From an uncultured Clostridia bacterium (GTDB lineage Bacteria > Bacillota > Clostridia > Oscillospirales > Acutalibacteraceae): 17,429 nt of DNA. The DNA lies in the NCBI GenBank assembly GCA_937880805.1, contig CALGRR010000006.1:1-17429 (forward strand). The letters run 5' to 3'. The notes beneath the pieces are model-generated. The model was not told where the DNA came from, made no database searches, and saw only the letters and a program-made list of their open reading frames with translations. A program made the position numbers and the translations under genes. Shown here piece after piece: positions 5,350 through 14,171 of this stretch (positions are counted from its first letter, which is position 1; the number at the start of each line of letters is the position of its first letter).

Positions 5350-8300
5350 TTATGTTGAGCAGATTATGCGGAATGTCCTGAATTCAAATGGCTTATATGT
5401 GATTTCTCCGGAACATTCTCCGATATACTCTTCAAGGGGTGAAACCTCAGTGATTTTTGCGTCGTGTGTAACATTCATAACAGTTTTTCCGGGAATACCG
5501 TAAGGCTCATAAACACGCACGATATATCCGTTGCCGTCTTCAGCAGGCTTGATACAATCAACGATAAGACCTTCATTTGAAAGAGTAACAACAGGCTTTT
5601 CATTACTTTCGCCTTCAAACACAACAAAAGGAGAATTGAAAAGATATGCTTCCTGAGCAACCTTACCTGCCGATAAACCACCCATATGAGGATAGATTGA
5701 ATATGCAAAATCGTGTTCACCTGTATCACGGAAGCGTGTAGGATTGTCAACGTTGCGCATAAGAGTTATAGTCATATCGTTGTCAATAACATTGTGACCG
5801 TATTTGCAGTCGTTGATAATTGCAACACCGTAAACATCATCTAACAAATCTGTGAAACGGTGAGCAGCAAATTCGTGCTTCCATTTTTCGGCAGGTGTGT
5901 TCGGATGGGTGTTACGTTTTGTAATGCCGTAAGCAATTTCGTAGCTTGCATGAGCAGAAACCACATTTACAGGGAAAGATGCCTGAAGAATTTTATATTT
6001 TTCCTGCCAATCAACGTGAGAAACTACGTCAACCCTTGTAATGTTTGCATACGCAATAATATCCTGAGTAAGAACGGTGTTGTTATGCTTTTTAGTAACC
6101 CTTACCGTCACACGCTCGTCATTTATATCAACAAGCGTAATTTCATTCTGCCAATTCATATCAACAGGACGCATTTTGTATCCGTCATCAATATTCCATG
6201 CATCCTCATGTTCGGGACCGTCCTTATATGTAACAAGGTTGTTAAGGTTGTCACCGACAAACCTATCTGCACGCTTGTCATAGAAATCGCCGAGAGTACC
6301 GTCCTCACGGATAATGAATGTAAAGAAGGGCGTTTCAATGCTGATTTTTCCGTTTTCCTTGTTTGCTGTAATTGCTTTTTCAGTATGTACAACTGAAGTT
6401 TTGTGATATGTTCTTGCACTGAAGCCTGCAAGATTTTTTACATATAAAATACAGTTACCGTCTGCATCTGTAATAACATTTGATGTGTTTTCTCCGTCCG
6501 TAAGTGCACAGCTTTCATACTTTTTGTCAACCTTTACGTATGCACTGCCGACAAATGAGTTTGGGTTATAAACTGTAACCTTGTCCTGTGCATCATCGCA
6601 AAGAGTATCAGTGACAAGCTCTTTTTCTTTTTTCTCTGCGAATACAAAAAGCTCTTTGTAGATTTTTTCTGCATCATCATAAACTGTATCTATAGAGCTG
6701 CCGGGAAGAACATCGTGGAACTGGCAAAGAAGCAGATCCTTCCAATGCTTTACAATTTCATCATATCCTGCATCCTTACCCTTGAGCTTTGCAAGAACTG
6801 AAAGCAAGTCAAGTCTGCGAAATGCCATTTCAATGTAACGGTTGTTGCGTTTTACATCGGCAATAGTTGTATATGTGCCCTGATGTGTTTCGACCGAGAG
6901 CTCCCCTTTCCACACAGGAAGATTTTCACGCTTTTTGTCAAGTTCAGTGAAATAGTCCTCTGCTTTTCTGATTTTTACCTCAGGCATACCGGGAACTGTC
7001 TGAAGCAGACGGTAATTCTTAAGCATTTCATCGGTTACACCGCCACCGCCGTCACCGTAGCCATAGGACAGAAGAACGTGGTCCCATGTTTCTTTTTGCT
7101 GAAGCTTATCTGAAACAAGGCTGATATTTTCACAGTCAATTGAGTTGTTGTAGCAATCTTTTGTGATAGGTACTGTTGCGTAAAGATTACTTCCATCAAT
7201 ACCTTCCCAGATAAAAGCATTATAGGGAAATTCATTGGCATTCTGCCAACGCACCTTGGTTGTGTAGAAGCTTTTCATTCCGCATTTTGTGAAAATCTGC
7301 GGAAGTGATGCGGGAAAACCGAAAGAATCGGGAATCCAGCAGACATCACTTGTTTTGCCGAATTCTTCTTTGAAGAACTGATGTCCGTAAAGAAACTCTC
7401 TTACAAGTGATTCTGCACCTGAAATATTAAGGTCTGATTCAACCCACATAGGGCCTACAAGATGCCATTTATCTTCCTTCACACGCTGACGGATTTGCTC
7501 AAAAACATCAGGATAAACTTCCTTGATATAGTTATAGACCGAGGGCTGTGAAAGCGAAAACTCAAATTCATCGTATCTGTCCATAAGTCGGAGCTGATTA
7601 AGTGCAGAACGGCCTGATTTGCGGATTGTATCCTTGAAACGCCACAGCCACGCAACGTCAATATGAGTAGAAGCAACGCAGTCAACGATACAGTCATCGT
7701 TTGACAGCTTCAATTCTTTTAATCCGTCAAGCAATTCCTTGTGAATTGCGATAATATTTTCAAGAAATTGGGTGTAGTCAAGGGAATTGTCGCTTTTACG
7801 GATTGTATTTTCAAACAAAGTGTTGACCTTGGCTTTCGTGTAATCATTCTTGATGTACTTTATAAGGTCGCGGACAAAATCCATAGTATATGAAAAATCT
7901 GCAATTGCTTTATCTGCAATAACATACTGAGGATTTTCAACAGGTCTTACCATTCTTTCATCATTGCAGAAGGTACAGGCATATATTTCAAGCTCAATGG
8001 CAATTTCTCTGTCGTACATTGAGTCTTCAAGGTAAACCCTGCAGCGTTGTTCACCGTTGTCAACACCTGCAAAGCGTTTTCCGTCAATTGAAACAAATGC
8101 TTCGCAGTTGCAGGGCAATCTCAGTTCAAGATAAGCTGACTGGTGTTCCTGCGGCTTTTTAGGTGTGAATACAGTTTTCATCATACATGTTTTATGGTCG
8201 CAGAATGTAATGGTATCAGTATAATCTGCCCAATCTGTAAGAGGAATATATGTTTCCCTGTCCGCATAATCAAAAATTCTGTACTGCCATGCATCAATGG

Positions 8301-8367
8301 GGAACGTTTCCATAATCGCTCTGTTACGGTACAGCCATAAATTTTTGTCAATCATTTGTTCTACCAT
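5350..8367 (-). CDS. GH38 alpha-mannosidase, large form with N-terminal domain
   Basis: A 1005-residue glycoside hydrolase family 38 enzyme that removes alpha-linked mannose with retention of configuration. Residues 1-225 form an N-terminal beta-rich domain typical of the larger bacterial forms. The catalytic domain opens with STHIDVAWLW (metal ligands His235 and Asp237), followed by PMWVESDLNISGAES (306-320) and WIPDSFGFP with nucleophile Asp347, then YGYGDGGGG and QFHDVLPGSS, both GH38 landmarks. The rest is the usual helical linker and C-terminal beta-sandwich domains. There is no signal peptide, so it acts in the cytoplasm on imported mannosides. The start is the ATG at 8367, eight bases after an AAGGAG; a longer frame to 8499 adds 44 Lys/Asn-rich residues from the T-rich leader and has no ribosome binding site. 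It is transcribed alone, divergent from the rhamnosidase remnant. Confidence 0.95.
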   Translation of the reverse strand: MVEQMIDKNLWLYRNRAIMETFPIDAWQYRIFDYADRETYIPLTDWADYTDTITFCDHKTCMMKTVFTPKKPQEHQSAYLELRLPCNCEAFVSIDGKRFAGVDNGEQRCRVYLEDSMYDREIAIELEIYACTFCNDERMVRPVENPQYVIADKAIADFSYTMDFVRDLIKYIKNDYTKAKVNTLFENTIRKSDNSLDYTQFLENIIAIHKELLDGLKELKLSNDDCIVDCVASTHIDVAWLWRFKDTIRKSGRSALNQLRLMDRYDEFEFSLSQPSVYNYIKEVYPDVFEQIRQRVKEDKWHLVGPMWVESDLNISGAESLVREFLYGHQFFKEEFGKTSDVCWIPDSFGFPASLPQIFTKCGMKSFYTTKVRWQNANEFPYNAFIWEGIDGSNLYATVPITKDCYNNSIDCENISLVSDKLQQKETWDHVLLSYGYGDGGGGVTDEMLKNYRLLQTVPGMPEVKIRKAEDYFTELDKKRENLPVWKGELSVETHQGTYTTIADVKRNNRYIEMAFRRLDLLSVLAKLKGKDAGYDEIVKHWKDLLLCQFHDVLPGSSIDTVYDDAEKIYKELFVFAEKKEKELVTDTLCDDAQDKVTVYNPNSFVGSAYVKVDKKYESCALTDGENTSNVITDADGNCILYVKNLAGFSARTYHKTSVVHTEKAITANKENGKISIETPFFTFIIREDGTLGDFYDKRADRFVGDNLNNLVTYKDGPEHEDAWNIDDGYKMRPVDMNWQNEITLVDINDERVTVRVTKKHNNTVLTQDIIAYANITRVDVVSHVDWQEKYKILQASFPVNVVSAHASYEIAYGITKRNTHPNTPAEKWKHEFAAHRFTDLLDDVYGVAIINDCKYGHNVIDNDMTITLMRNVDNPTRFRDTGEHDFAYSIYPHMGGLSAGKVAQEAYLFNSPFVVFEGESNEKPVVTLSNEGLIVDCIKPAEDGNGYIVRVYEPYGIPGKTVMNVTHDAKITEVSPLEEYIGECSGEITYKPFEFRTFRIICST

Positions 8368-8588
8368 AGGTATCACTCCTTGTTTTTTGCATAGGTTTTT
8401 TGTTTTATTGTAGCTTTTGGAACAAAACATTTCATTGTTTCTTTTTGTTTTATTATTGTCTTTTTTTGCTATGCCATTGTTTTTTATTGCAACAAACAAT
8501 CAAGCGTAGTAAAATAAAACTCAACACAAATAATTATATTATCAATATCAATAAAAATCAACATCGGTTTAAAAATACAGGTGATTAA
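8368..8588. promoter_or_regulatory. divergent intergenic region with low-complexity leader
   Basis: A 221-bp spacer between the mannosidase (minus) and the rhamnosidase remnant (plus). A plus-strand promoter is visible: TTGCAA (8487-8492), 17-bp spacer, TAAAAT (8510-8515). On the minus strand the mannosidase leader is strikingly A/C-biased, with two near-identical copies of ACAATAAAACAAAAA-type sequence and several ACAAT units, giving an unstructured 5' leader; no convincing minus-strand -10/-35 pair stands out. Confidence 0.5.
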
Positions 8589-8923
8589 ATGAATACGATT
8601 AAAAACGCAAAATTCATTAAAGAAAATGCAGATTTCGGTACAGTCGTTCCCGTTTTCATCAAGGCTATAAAGCCCGAAAAAGCAATCGGTAAGGCAACAC
8701 TTTTCTGTTCTGCGCTCGGCTCTTATGAAGCATATATCAACGGAAAAAGAATCGGTGATTTTATTTTTGCACCGGGTTGGACAACCTATGGCAAACGCCT
8801 TCATTGGTATGGGACAACAGAAACGGTAACCTTCAAACATTGGAGGTTCGTGCATGGATGGACGAACTCGGTGTTCAAAAGAATTATGTTGCAAAAGACG
8901 GTTCTCAGCTGATTCTGTTGTAA
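8589..8923 (+). pseudogene. deletion chimera: 5' end of GH78 alpha-L-rhamnosidase joined to 3' end of MBL-fold gene
   Basis: From an ATG at 8589 (AGGTGAT upstream) the first ~70 codons match the N-terminal domain of GH78 alpha-L-rhamnosidases: ATLFCSALGSYEAYINGKR and then APGWTTYGKRL. The match ends at about 8800, where a full gene would run on for roughly 2 kb. From 8807 the DNA is instead the end of a metallo-beta-lactamase-fold gene, about 88% identical (103 of 117 bases by eye) to 11532-11648 and ending at the equivalent TAA (8921-8923), but in a different frame. The rhamnosidase frame therefore runs out of register and stops at 8910-8912. CCTTC is present at both parental sites (8798-8802; 11523-11527). 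Neither half can be functional. A misassembly across paralogues is the main alternative. Confidence 0.85.
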
Positions 8924-8951
8924 TTATGCTGTAACAAATAAAAATCAAAAT

Positions 8952-9000
8952 AAAAGCAAATAAGCCCGTTGACTCATTGTCAGTGGGCTTGGTTGCTTTT
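8952..9000. terminator. bidirectional terminator shared by MBL relic and propeller gene
   Basis: AAGCCCGTTGAC (8962-8973) pairs with GTCAGTGGGCTT (8979-8990), and an outer AAAAGCAA/TTGCTTTT stem (8952-8959, 8993-9000) extends it. T-rich sequence follows on both strands. It is the homologue of the hairpin after the intact MBL gene at 11683-11715, so the duplicated unit included the terminator. Confidence 0.8.
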
Positions 9001-9050
9001 ATTCTCTTTTCTGAATAATTCTCATAATATCTTCTTTTATATCATCCGTA

Positions 9051-10463
9051 TCATTTTACCGTAACAAGGAATTGCGTGGTAAAACCGTTCCACTCGGCTG
9101 TTACATACATCTGACCTGCCGATTTTGGGATGATATATGTTCCGTATACAGAAATAACATCTTTATCGTAATCGCTGAACTTGATGTTCAGATAAATTCT
9201 TTCTCTTTCCAGAGCGTCATTGACCTTGTATAATTTTGCAAATTCGCCAATTTCGCCCAATTTAAGTTCGTATTCGTGGGGACGTACAGTTATGGTAATC
9301 GGATCAAAGTATTCTTTGGCTTCTCTAAACACTGTTTCTGTTTTTACATTTGTACCATTATCGTATTCATACAAATCCGGAGAATCAATAATTGAAATGT
9401 CTACCTTATGCATTCTTGTTGCCCAAAGTGCCCATATATCGCCGTATGCGTATACAATAAAAACATCATCCTCAAGCAGAATGTGTCCGTTTGCTCTTGA
9501 TGAAATACCTGCGTTGTGACAACAATGGCTTGTGTTGACTTTCATAAAGCAGGAAATTTTAAAATTGAGTCCGTCATCTGAAATATAAACACCTATTGAA
9601 CTGTCCTCTGAAAACCTGTTAACAGTGTTTATTGCAACAAATTTGCCGTAATCTTCAATGTATTTTACGTCGGAAGAATCTTCAGAGGGGAGAACATGAT
9701 TAATTGCCACTCCTTGATATTCCATTGTTGCTGGCCAGTTTTCGTCTGTTGCATCTGCAACGGAAAGTCTTGTCTGATTAAGTGCGCCGTCTTTCCATGT
9801 GTAGTAAATGTAAAGCTTATCCTTCACAACTATGAAGCTCGGCTCACCTGCTCCGAAGGTGGTAACATCACCGTTATATGTAACGATAGATTCAGGCTTG
9901 CCGCCCCAACCGTTTCCGTTCCATTTTTCATAAGGACCTGCAGGATTCAAGCTTCGTGCAACAAAAACATTATTTTCAATGCCTTTTGAATTAACGGTTG
10001 ATGTGTAGCCTATATAATAATACTCACCGATTTTTATAACACCGGGGTCACAGCAGGAATAAAAGTCGTCAGAACCTGGTGTGGGTGTAAGCACAACCTG
10101 TTCCTTTGTCCAATTTTTACCGCCATCGGGAGAATGAGTGTAAAAAATCCAGTCCCACTGATCTTTGTCGCCGGGTCCGGCAGTCCACATATCAATACTG
10201 CCGTCTGCATTTGTAATAATTGATGCACCATATCTGTAGCCTGATGACTTACCTTCGGTGGGAGCGTAAACATCGAAGCCGGTATCAGGGACGGTAATTT
10301 TCACATATTTTGATGCATCAGGCTGTATGTATTGTGCTTCATAGTTATAATCCCTGTTCGCAAGGTCTGTAAATCCCACAGTTGGTCCGGGAGGTTGCAT
10401 AACCCCGAGAGCAATGAGAACGCTTGTTATAACACTTAAAAGCGAAGCAAAAAATGAATTCAT
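9051..10463 (-). CDS. exported Asp-box beta-propeller protein with C-terminal Ig-like domain (putative glycosidase)
   Basis: A 470-residue protein. Residues 4-22 are a hydrophobic export segment followed by a Pro-rich linker (QPPGPTVG). Residues ~55-380 look like a five-bladed GH43/GH32/GH33-like propeller: two Asp-box-like turns (SPDGGKNW at 111-118; SDDGLNF at 295-301), a CCDPGVIKIGEYYYIGYT strand set with Asp139, and GAGEPSFIVV with Glu207, positions resembling acidic catalytic residues of furanosidase-type propellers. Residues ~388-470 resemble a bacterial Ig-like (Big2-type) domain ending FLVTVK, probably for surface or glycan binding. A GGAGAGG site supports the ATG at 10463. It diverges from the MBL-fold gene with a 156-bp promoter region. 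The exact family and substrate are uncertain; carbohydrate recognition or cleavage is inferred. Confidence 0.75.
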   Translation of the reverse strand: MNSFFASLLSVITSVLIALGVMQPPGPTVGFTDLANRDYNYEAQYIQPDASKYVKITVPDTGFDVYAPTEGKSSGYRYGASIITNADGSIDMWTAGPGDKDQWDWIFYTHSPDGGKNWTKEQVVLTPTPGSDDFYSCCDPGVIKIGEYYYIGYTSTVNSKGIENNVFVARSLNPAGPYEKWNGNGWGGKPESIVTYNGDVTTFGAGEPSFIVVKDKLYIYYTWKDGALNQTRLSVADATDENWPATMEYQGVAINHVLPSEDSSDVKYIEDYGKFVAINTVNRFSEDSSIGVYISDDGLNFKISCFMKVNTSHCCHNAGISSRANGHILLEDDVFIVYAYGDIWALWATRMHKVDISIIDSPDLYEYDNGTNVKTETVFREAKEYFDPITITVRPHEYELKLGEIGEFAKLYKVNDALERERIYLNIKFSDYDKDVISVYGTYIIPKSAGQMYVTAEWNGFTTQFLVTVK

Positions 10464-10498
10464 AATATCCTCTCCAATAATATATGGAATTTATATCA

Positions 10499-10528
10499 AG
10501 TATAACATATTTTAAAAAAATGTGTCAA
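10499..10528 (-). promoter_or_regulatory. promoter of the propeller gene
   Basis: On the minus strand a perfect TTGACA (10528-10523), an 18-bp AT-rich spacer and TATACT (10504-10499). It is the best sigma-A match in the window and lies about 36 bp ahead of the start codon. Confidence 0.7.
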
Positions 10529-10557
10529 TTATTTAAGTGGATTTTTGAATGATTGTG

Positions 10558-10566
10558 TGATATAAT
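10558..10566 (+). promoter_or_regulatory. extended -10 promoter of the secreted MBL-fold gene
   Basis: TGATATAAT: a perfect TATAAT (10561-10566) preceded by the TGn extension at 10558. No good -35 is visible. The leader of about 45 nt carries AAAGGAG ahead of the ATG at 10620. Confidence 0.6.
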
Positions 10567-10619
10567 TTCAATCAATAAACTTATATCTGAATTAACAACA
10601 TACAAAGGAGTCTGTAAAA

Positions 10620-11648
10620 ATGAAAAGAAAAGCCATTCTCAGTTTCATTTTAGTGCTTGCCATGCTGTTTACATCGGCATTTCCTGTTTCAGCAGCAAAA
10701 ACAACACAACTCGCTACCGTCGCCGCAGATGATTTCATCAACCGTTTTACATCCTTCTTTGAAAATATCGCTGACAGAATTGTTGAACTATGGAATCAGA
10801 TTGATATCTTTTTTGAAGTGAAATCAGAGGGTGTGCAGAACACAAAAAATGTCAATGCAATCCATATGCTGAAATCGGTAACAGACACGATTGGCGACAG
10901 CTTTATCATCACAACAGACGATGGAAAGGTTATCGTAATTGATGGCGGAATGACTTCCGAAACGGATTATTTTCTTGAATATCTCAGACAAGCAACAGGT
11001 GAAAGAAAGCCGCATATTGATGCTTGGTTTCTTACCCATCCTCACGATGATCATTGTGAGGTTTTCCTGAATGTAATTGAAAATTATGGTGATGCATTAA
11101 CCTTTGATAAGGTTTATGTAAATTTTGCACCGATAGATTTTTATTCAGACACTGATGAAGAAGCAGACAGAATACTTCACGATTATGCACGTTTGCAACC
11201 TTTGTTTGAAGAAAAAGAGCAGGTTCTGTATGAGGGTGATATACTCAATGTCGGCACTGCGAAGTTCACTGTTCTGTATTCTTTTGATTCCGCATTTGCC
11301 GGTTGTAATGATTCCTCTCTTGTTTTCCGTATGGAGCTCGGAGGCAAAAGCGTGATGTTCACCGGTGACAGCGGTGTCAAATCAGGACAGAAAATTCTGA
11401 AAAATTGGGGGAACTCCGATATGCTGAAGAGCGATATCTGCAAAATGGCTCACCACGGACAAGGCGGTTGCGACAGGGATTTCTATGAAGCTGTTTCTCC
11501 TGAAATCTGTCTTTGGCCGACTCCTTCGTGGGTATGGGACAACAGAAACGGAAATCTGCAAACGCTTGAGGTTCGCGCGTGGATGGAAGAACTCGGTGTG
11601 CAAAAGAATTATGTTGCAAAGGACGGTTCTCAACTAATTTTGTTGTAA
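10620..11648 (+). CDS. secreted metallo-beta-lactamase-fold hydrolase (ComEC/Rec2-like MBL domain)
   Basis: A 342-residue protein with a clear signal peptide (MKRK, hydrophobic 6-20, PVSAA cleavage region near residue 26). The MBL domain spans ~80-342: FLTHPHDDH (metal ligands His140, His142, Asp144, His145), preceded by VIVIDGG (104-110), then MFTGDSG (Asp250) and AHHG (His278-279), all in the order of the ComEC/Rec2-type MBL family. Linker residues 30-75 are helical. There are no membrane channel domains, so it is a free exported enzyme; substrate unknown (phosphodiester, ester and other hydrolyses occur in the fold). AAAGGAG supports the start. It is the intact paralogue of the relic at 8807-8923, so the locus once held two copies flanking the propeller gene, hinting at a functional link with that secreted protein. 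Confidence 0.85.
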   Translation: MKRKAILSFILVLAMLFTSAFPVSAAKTTQLATVAADDFINRFTSFFENIADRIVELWNQIDIFFEVKSEGVQNTKNVNAIHMLKSVTDTIGDSFIITTDDGKVIVIDGGMTSETDYFLEYLRQATGERKPHIDAWFLTHPHDDHCEVFLNVIENYGDALTFDKVYVNFAPIDFYSDTDEEADRILHDYARLQPLFEEKEQVLYEGDILNVGTAKFTVLYSFDSAFAGCNDSSLVFRMELGGKSVMFTGDSGVKSGQKILKNWGNSDMLKSDICKMAHHGQGGCDRDFYEAVSPEICLWPTPSWVWDNRNGNLQTLEVRAWMEELGVQKNYVAKDGSQLILL

Positions 11649-11682
11649 TTATGCAGTGACAAATAAAATCAAAATGACTATA

Positions 11683-11721
11683 ACAAGCCCGCTGACAGTA
11701 AGTCAACGGGCTTGTTCGTTT
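11683..11721 (+). terminator. terminator of the secreted MBL-fold gene, also facing the GH38 gene end
   Basis: ACAAGCCCGCTGAC (11683-11696) pairs with GTCAACGGGCTTGT (11702-11715) with one C-A mismatch, then TCGTTTTT. The convergent mannosidase gene stops at 11722, so its stop codon abuts the T run; the minus-strand copy lacks a good T tract. Confidence 0.8.
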
Positions 11722-14142
11722 TTATTCGGTTATCATACATTCGACAGCTTTTCCGTAGGGAGTAATTCTGACGGTTTTGATTTCCTGCGGTTTCCAGCTC
11801 ATTGAGAATTTTGTGTTAAGAGCAGTAAAATCAACCGTAGCATCGGTTGCAGTGCCGTTTGTTTCAACAATACGCATGATGATACCGTTGCCGTTTTCTG
11901 CAGACTTGATTGAAGTGACAACAATATTTTCTTTATCAACGTCAAGTGCAGAATAAATCTGAGGTAGATTTCCGCCGTGGTGTGTTTCCTGATGTGTCTG
12001 AAGCGGATTGTTAAGAACTTCCGATGCTTTGAATAGTTCGGAATTGACCTTCTGAATATGAGGAACGATTTCATAGGTAAATTCCTGCTCGCCCTTATCA
12101 AGAAATTCCATTTCACCGTCACGCATATGCTGACCGAAGTGGTCAAGGTATGCACAGCTTCGTGCAATCATCATACGCAGATCATTACCGATTGAACAGA
12201 AACTGTATTTGCCTGTGTTCAGAAGTCCGAGACCCTTACCGGTTTCATCGCATATATCGCACCATGCGTGTGAAGGCTCTTCCTGACCGTTTGCATCCTT
12301 TTCAATAAAGCCATAAGGTATGGAATATGTGACGGTTGAATTGTTTACATCCGCTTTGAACGAAAGCTTGACGGATTTATACTGCTCATCAAGATCAAGA
12401 ACTGTTCTGACTGTAAGCTTATCGCTATCGTCATAAAGCGAGTAGTATCTTGTCAGTACGGAATTGCCGTATTTTACAACGGATTTGACGGTTACCCTGA
12501 CAGGACCGTTTTCAACAATCTCAAGAGTACCTTCGCCAAACTGACCTATATCAATATTATAATCAAAAACTCTGTGTCCCCATGTATCGTTGGCAAAATC
12601 GTCGCAAACAACTGCTCTGCCAAGCAGACCTTCGGCAAATTCGGTGTTGCTTTCTTTTAATATACAAGAAGAAACTGCACCTGTTTCTTTATCAAAAACA
12701 AATCTGACCTTACTGTTTTCAAGGCTGTTTTCTGTTGCAGTAAGATGTGACTCGAAGGGTTTTTCATCGTTGTTATCTTTGTGATAAAGATAATATACAG
12801 CGTAACCGTAAGCAGGAACATCTGCTTCAAAAATGCACTTGTAAAGATGCTCACCGTCGGTATATGAAGCACGCACAAGCTGGAACGGGACTTCATTACC
12901 CTTTGAATCAAGAACCTTTGAAATGTACTGCGAACCGAACTGCGCAATAGATTTAACAGCAAAAGAATGAGGGTTAAACACAACCATTGGTGAGCCTTCG
13001 CCCTCTTTATACCACATTCTGCCTCTCATTTCAGAATCGTCAGCGTCAAGAAAATCGGTAGTCTTGATTCTCCAAGTTATACGCTGTGCAGCAAAGGTGT
13101 TTACATCAAGAGCTGTTTCACGAGCGTAACCGTAAGAATTTTCTGCATCAAAATATGCTTCTTTTACTGAACAGCCAGCAAGGATATCGTGGAACTGATT
13201 GAACATAACCCGTTCCCATGCGGCTTCAATCTGCTTGTTATGCAAAGCAGAACCCGTCATTATATTAGCAAGAACATCCAGTTTTTCAGCCGTTACAAGC
13301 TCTGTTTCTGCCCTGCGGTTGATGTTTTTAATTCTGCTGTTTGCGCTGTAGCAACCGCTTGCGTGGTGCTGCAAATCCTCGTTTACAAGCGGCATTTCAG
13401 TGCCCTGTGCTTCTTCAAAATAAGTATCGGGGGTGGAATATTTGAAATCACCGTTACAGATAAGCTTTTCAGCGTTTTTAAGGTGCTCCTTTGAAGGTCC
13501 GCCACCGTGATTACCGACACCAAAAAGCACCATCATCGGCTGATTTTTGTTGTAATAGTGGTCAACAAGGCGCTGCTCGTGAACATCTCCGCCGTATCCG
13601 TCAGGAACACGGAAAGCATTGATAACACTTCCGTCAGGGCTTTGCCAATAATGCAGATCATCAAACGGAAGATTAGGTTTTTCTGTACGGTTGTCAGGTC
13701 GCTGATAAATGTAATTGTCTATTCCTGATTTTTTCAGCAGCTGAGGCAACATACCGTTATGTCCGAATGAGTCAACATTGTATCCCGTTTTTACGATGAA
13801 TCCGAAATTCTCTTTGAAAAACTTTTGTGAATAGAGCATATGACGGCAGAATGCCTCACCCGACGGAATGTTGCAATCGGGTTGCACCCACATACCGCCA
13901 ACAATTGCCCATCTGCCTTCTTTTACTCTTTGCTTTATTTCTTCGAACATTTCAGGCTCGTTGAGTTTTATCCATTTATAGTAGCTTGCACATGCACTTG
14001 TGAATGTGTAATCGGGAAATTCGTTCATTCTGTCAAGTGCGGAGCGAAAAGTGGATTTAACAAGCGACAGTCCTTCAGGGACACGCCATTGCCAGACGGG
14101 GTCAAGGTGAGCGTTTGCAATGAGGTGGAACTTTTTCTTCAT
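11722..14142 (-). CDS. GH38 alpha-mannosidase, short form
   Basis: An 806-residue GH38 alpha-mannosidase beginning directly with the catalytic domain: LIANAHLDPVW gives His12 and Asp14, VGGMWVQPDCNIPSGE (81-96) the conserved second block, and NVDSFGHNG the nucleophile Asp124; FGVGNHGGGPS and NQFHDILAGCS are later landmarks. It lacks the ~230-residue N-terminal domain of the enzyme at 5350-8367 and diverges from it strongly, so the two are different subfamilies, not a recent duplication. There is no signal peptide; it is cytoplasmic. AAAGGAG precedes the ATG at 14142, 29 bp after the SIS gene stop. It is the last gene of the ROK-SIS-GH38 operon, and would release mannose (or another alpha-mannosyl unit) for the kinase and isomerase encoded upstream. 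Confidence 0.95.
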   Translation of the reverse strand: MKKKFHLIANAHLDPVWQWRVPEGLSLVKSTFRSALDRMNEFPDYTFTSACASYYKWIKLNEPEMFEEIKQRVKEGRWAIVGGMWVQPDCNIPSGEAFCRHMLYSQKFFKENFGFIVKTGYNVDSFGHNGMLPQLLKKSGIDNYIYQRPDNRTEKPNLPFDDLHYWQSPDGSVINAFRVPDGYGGDVHEQRLVDHYYNKNQPMMVLFGVGNHGGGPSKEHLKNAEKLICNGDFKYSTPDTYFEEAQGTEMPLVNEDLQHHASGCYSANSRIKNINRRAETELVTAEKLDVLANIMTGSALHNKQIEAAWERVMFNQFHDILAGCSVKEAYFDAENSYGYARETALDVNTFAAQRITWRIKTTDFLDADDSEMRGRMWYKEGEGSPMVVFNPHSFAVKSIAQFGSQYISKVLDSKGNEVPFQLVRASYTDGEHLYKCIFEADVPAYGYAVYYLYHKDNNDEKPFESHLTATENSLENSKVRFVFDKETGAVSSCILKESNTEFAEGLLGRAVVCDDFANDTWGHRVFDYNIDIGQFGEGTLEIVENGPVRVTVKSVVKYGNSVLTRYYSLYDDSDKLTVRTVLDLDEQYKSVKLSFKADVNNSTVTYSIPYGFIEKDANGQEEPSHAWCDICDETGKGLGLLNTGKYSFCSIGNDLRMMIARSCAYLDHFGQHMRDGEMEFLDKGEQEFTYEIVPHIQKVNSELFKASEVLNNPLQTHQETHHGGNLPQIYSALDVDKENIVVTSIKSAENGNGIIMRIVETNGTATDATVDFTALNTKFSMSWKPQEIKTVRITPYGKAVECMITE

Positions 14143-14171
14143 CTTTCAATCTCCTTTTTATGAAACCATTT

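Noticed and set aside
5860..6396. 178-codon plus-strand frame inside the large mannosidase
   Set aside because: No SD and no domain; antisense to a clearly coding GH38 region.
8368..8499. N-terminal extension of the large mannosidase by 44 residues
   Set aside because: Lys/Asn-rich translation of the low-complexity leader without an SD; AAGGAG directs the ATG at 8367.
8484..8948. Minus-strand 154-codon frame opposite the chimera, and the similar frame at 11377-11706
   Set aside because: Antisense shadows of the MBL coding end and its terminator; they resemble each other only because the plus-strand DNA is duplicated.
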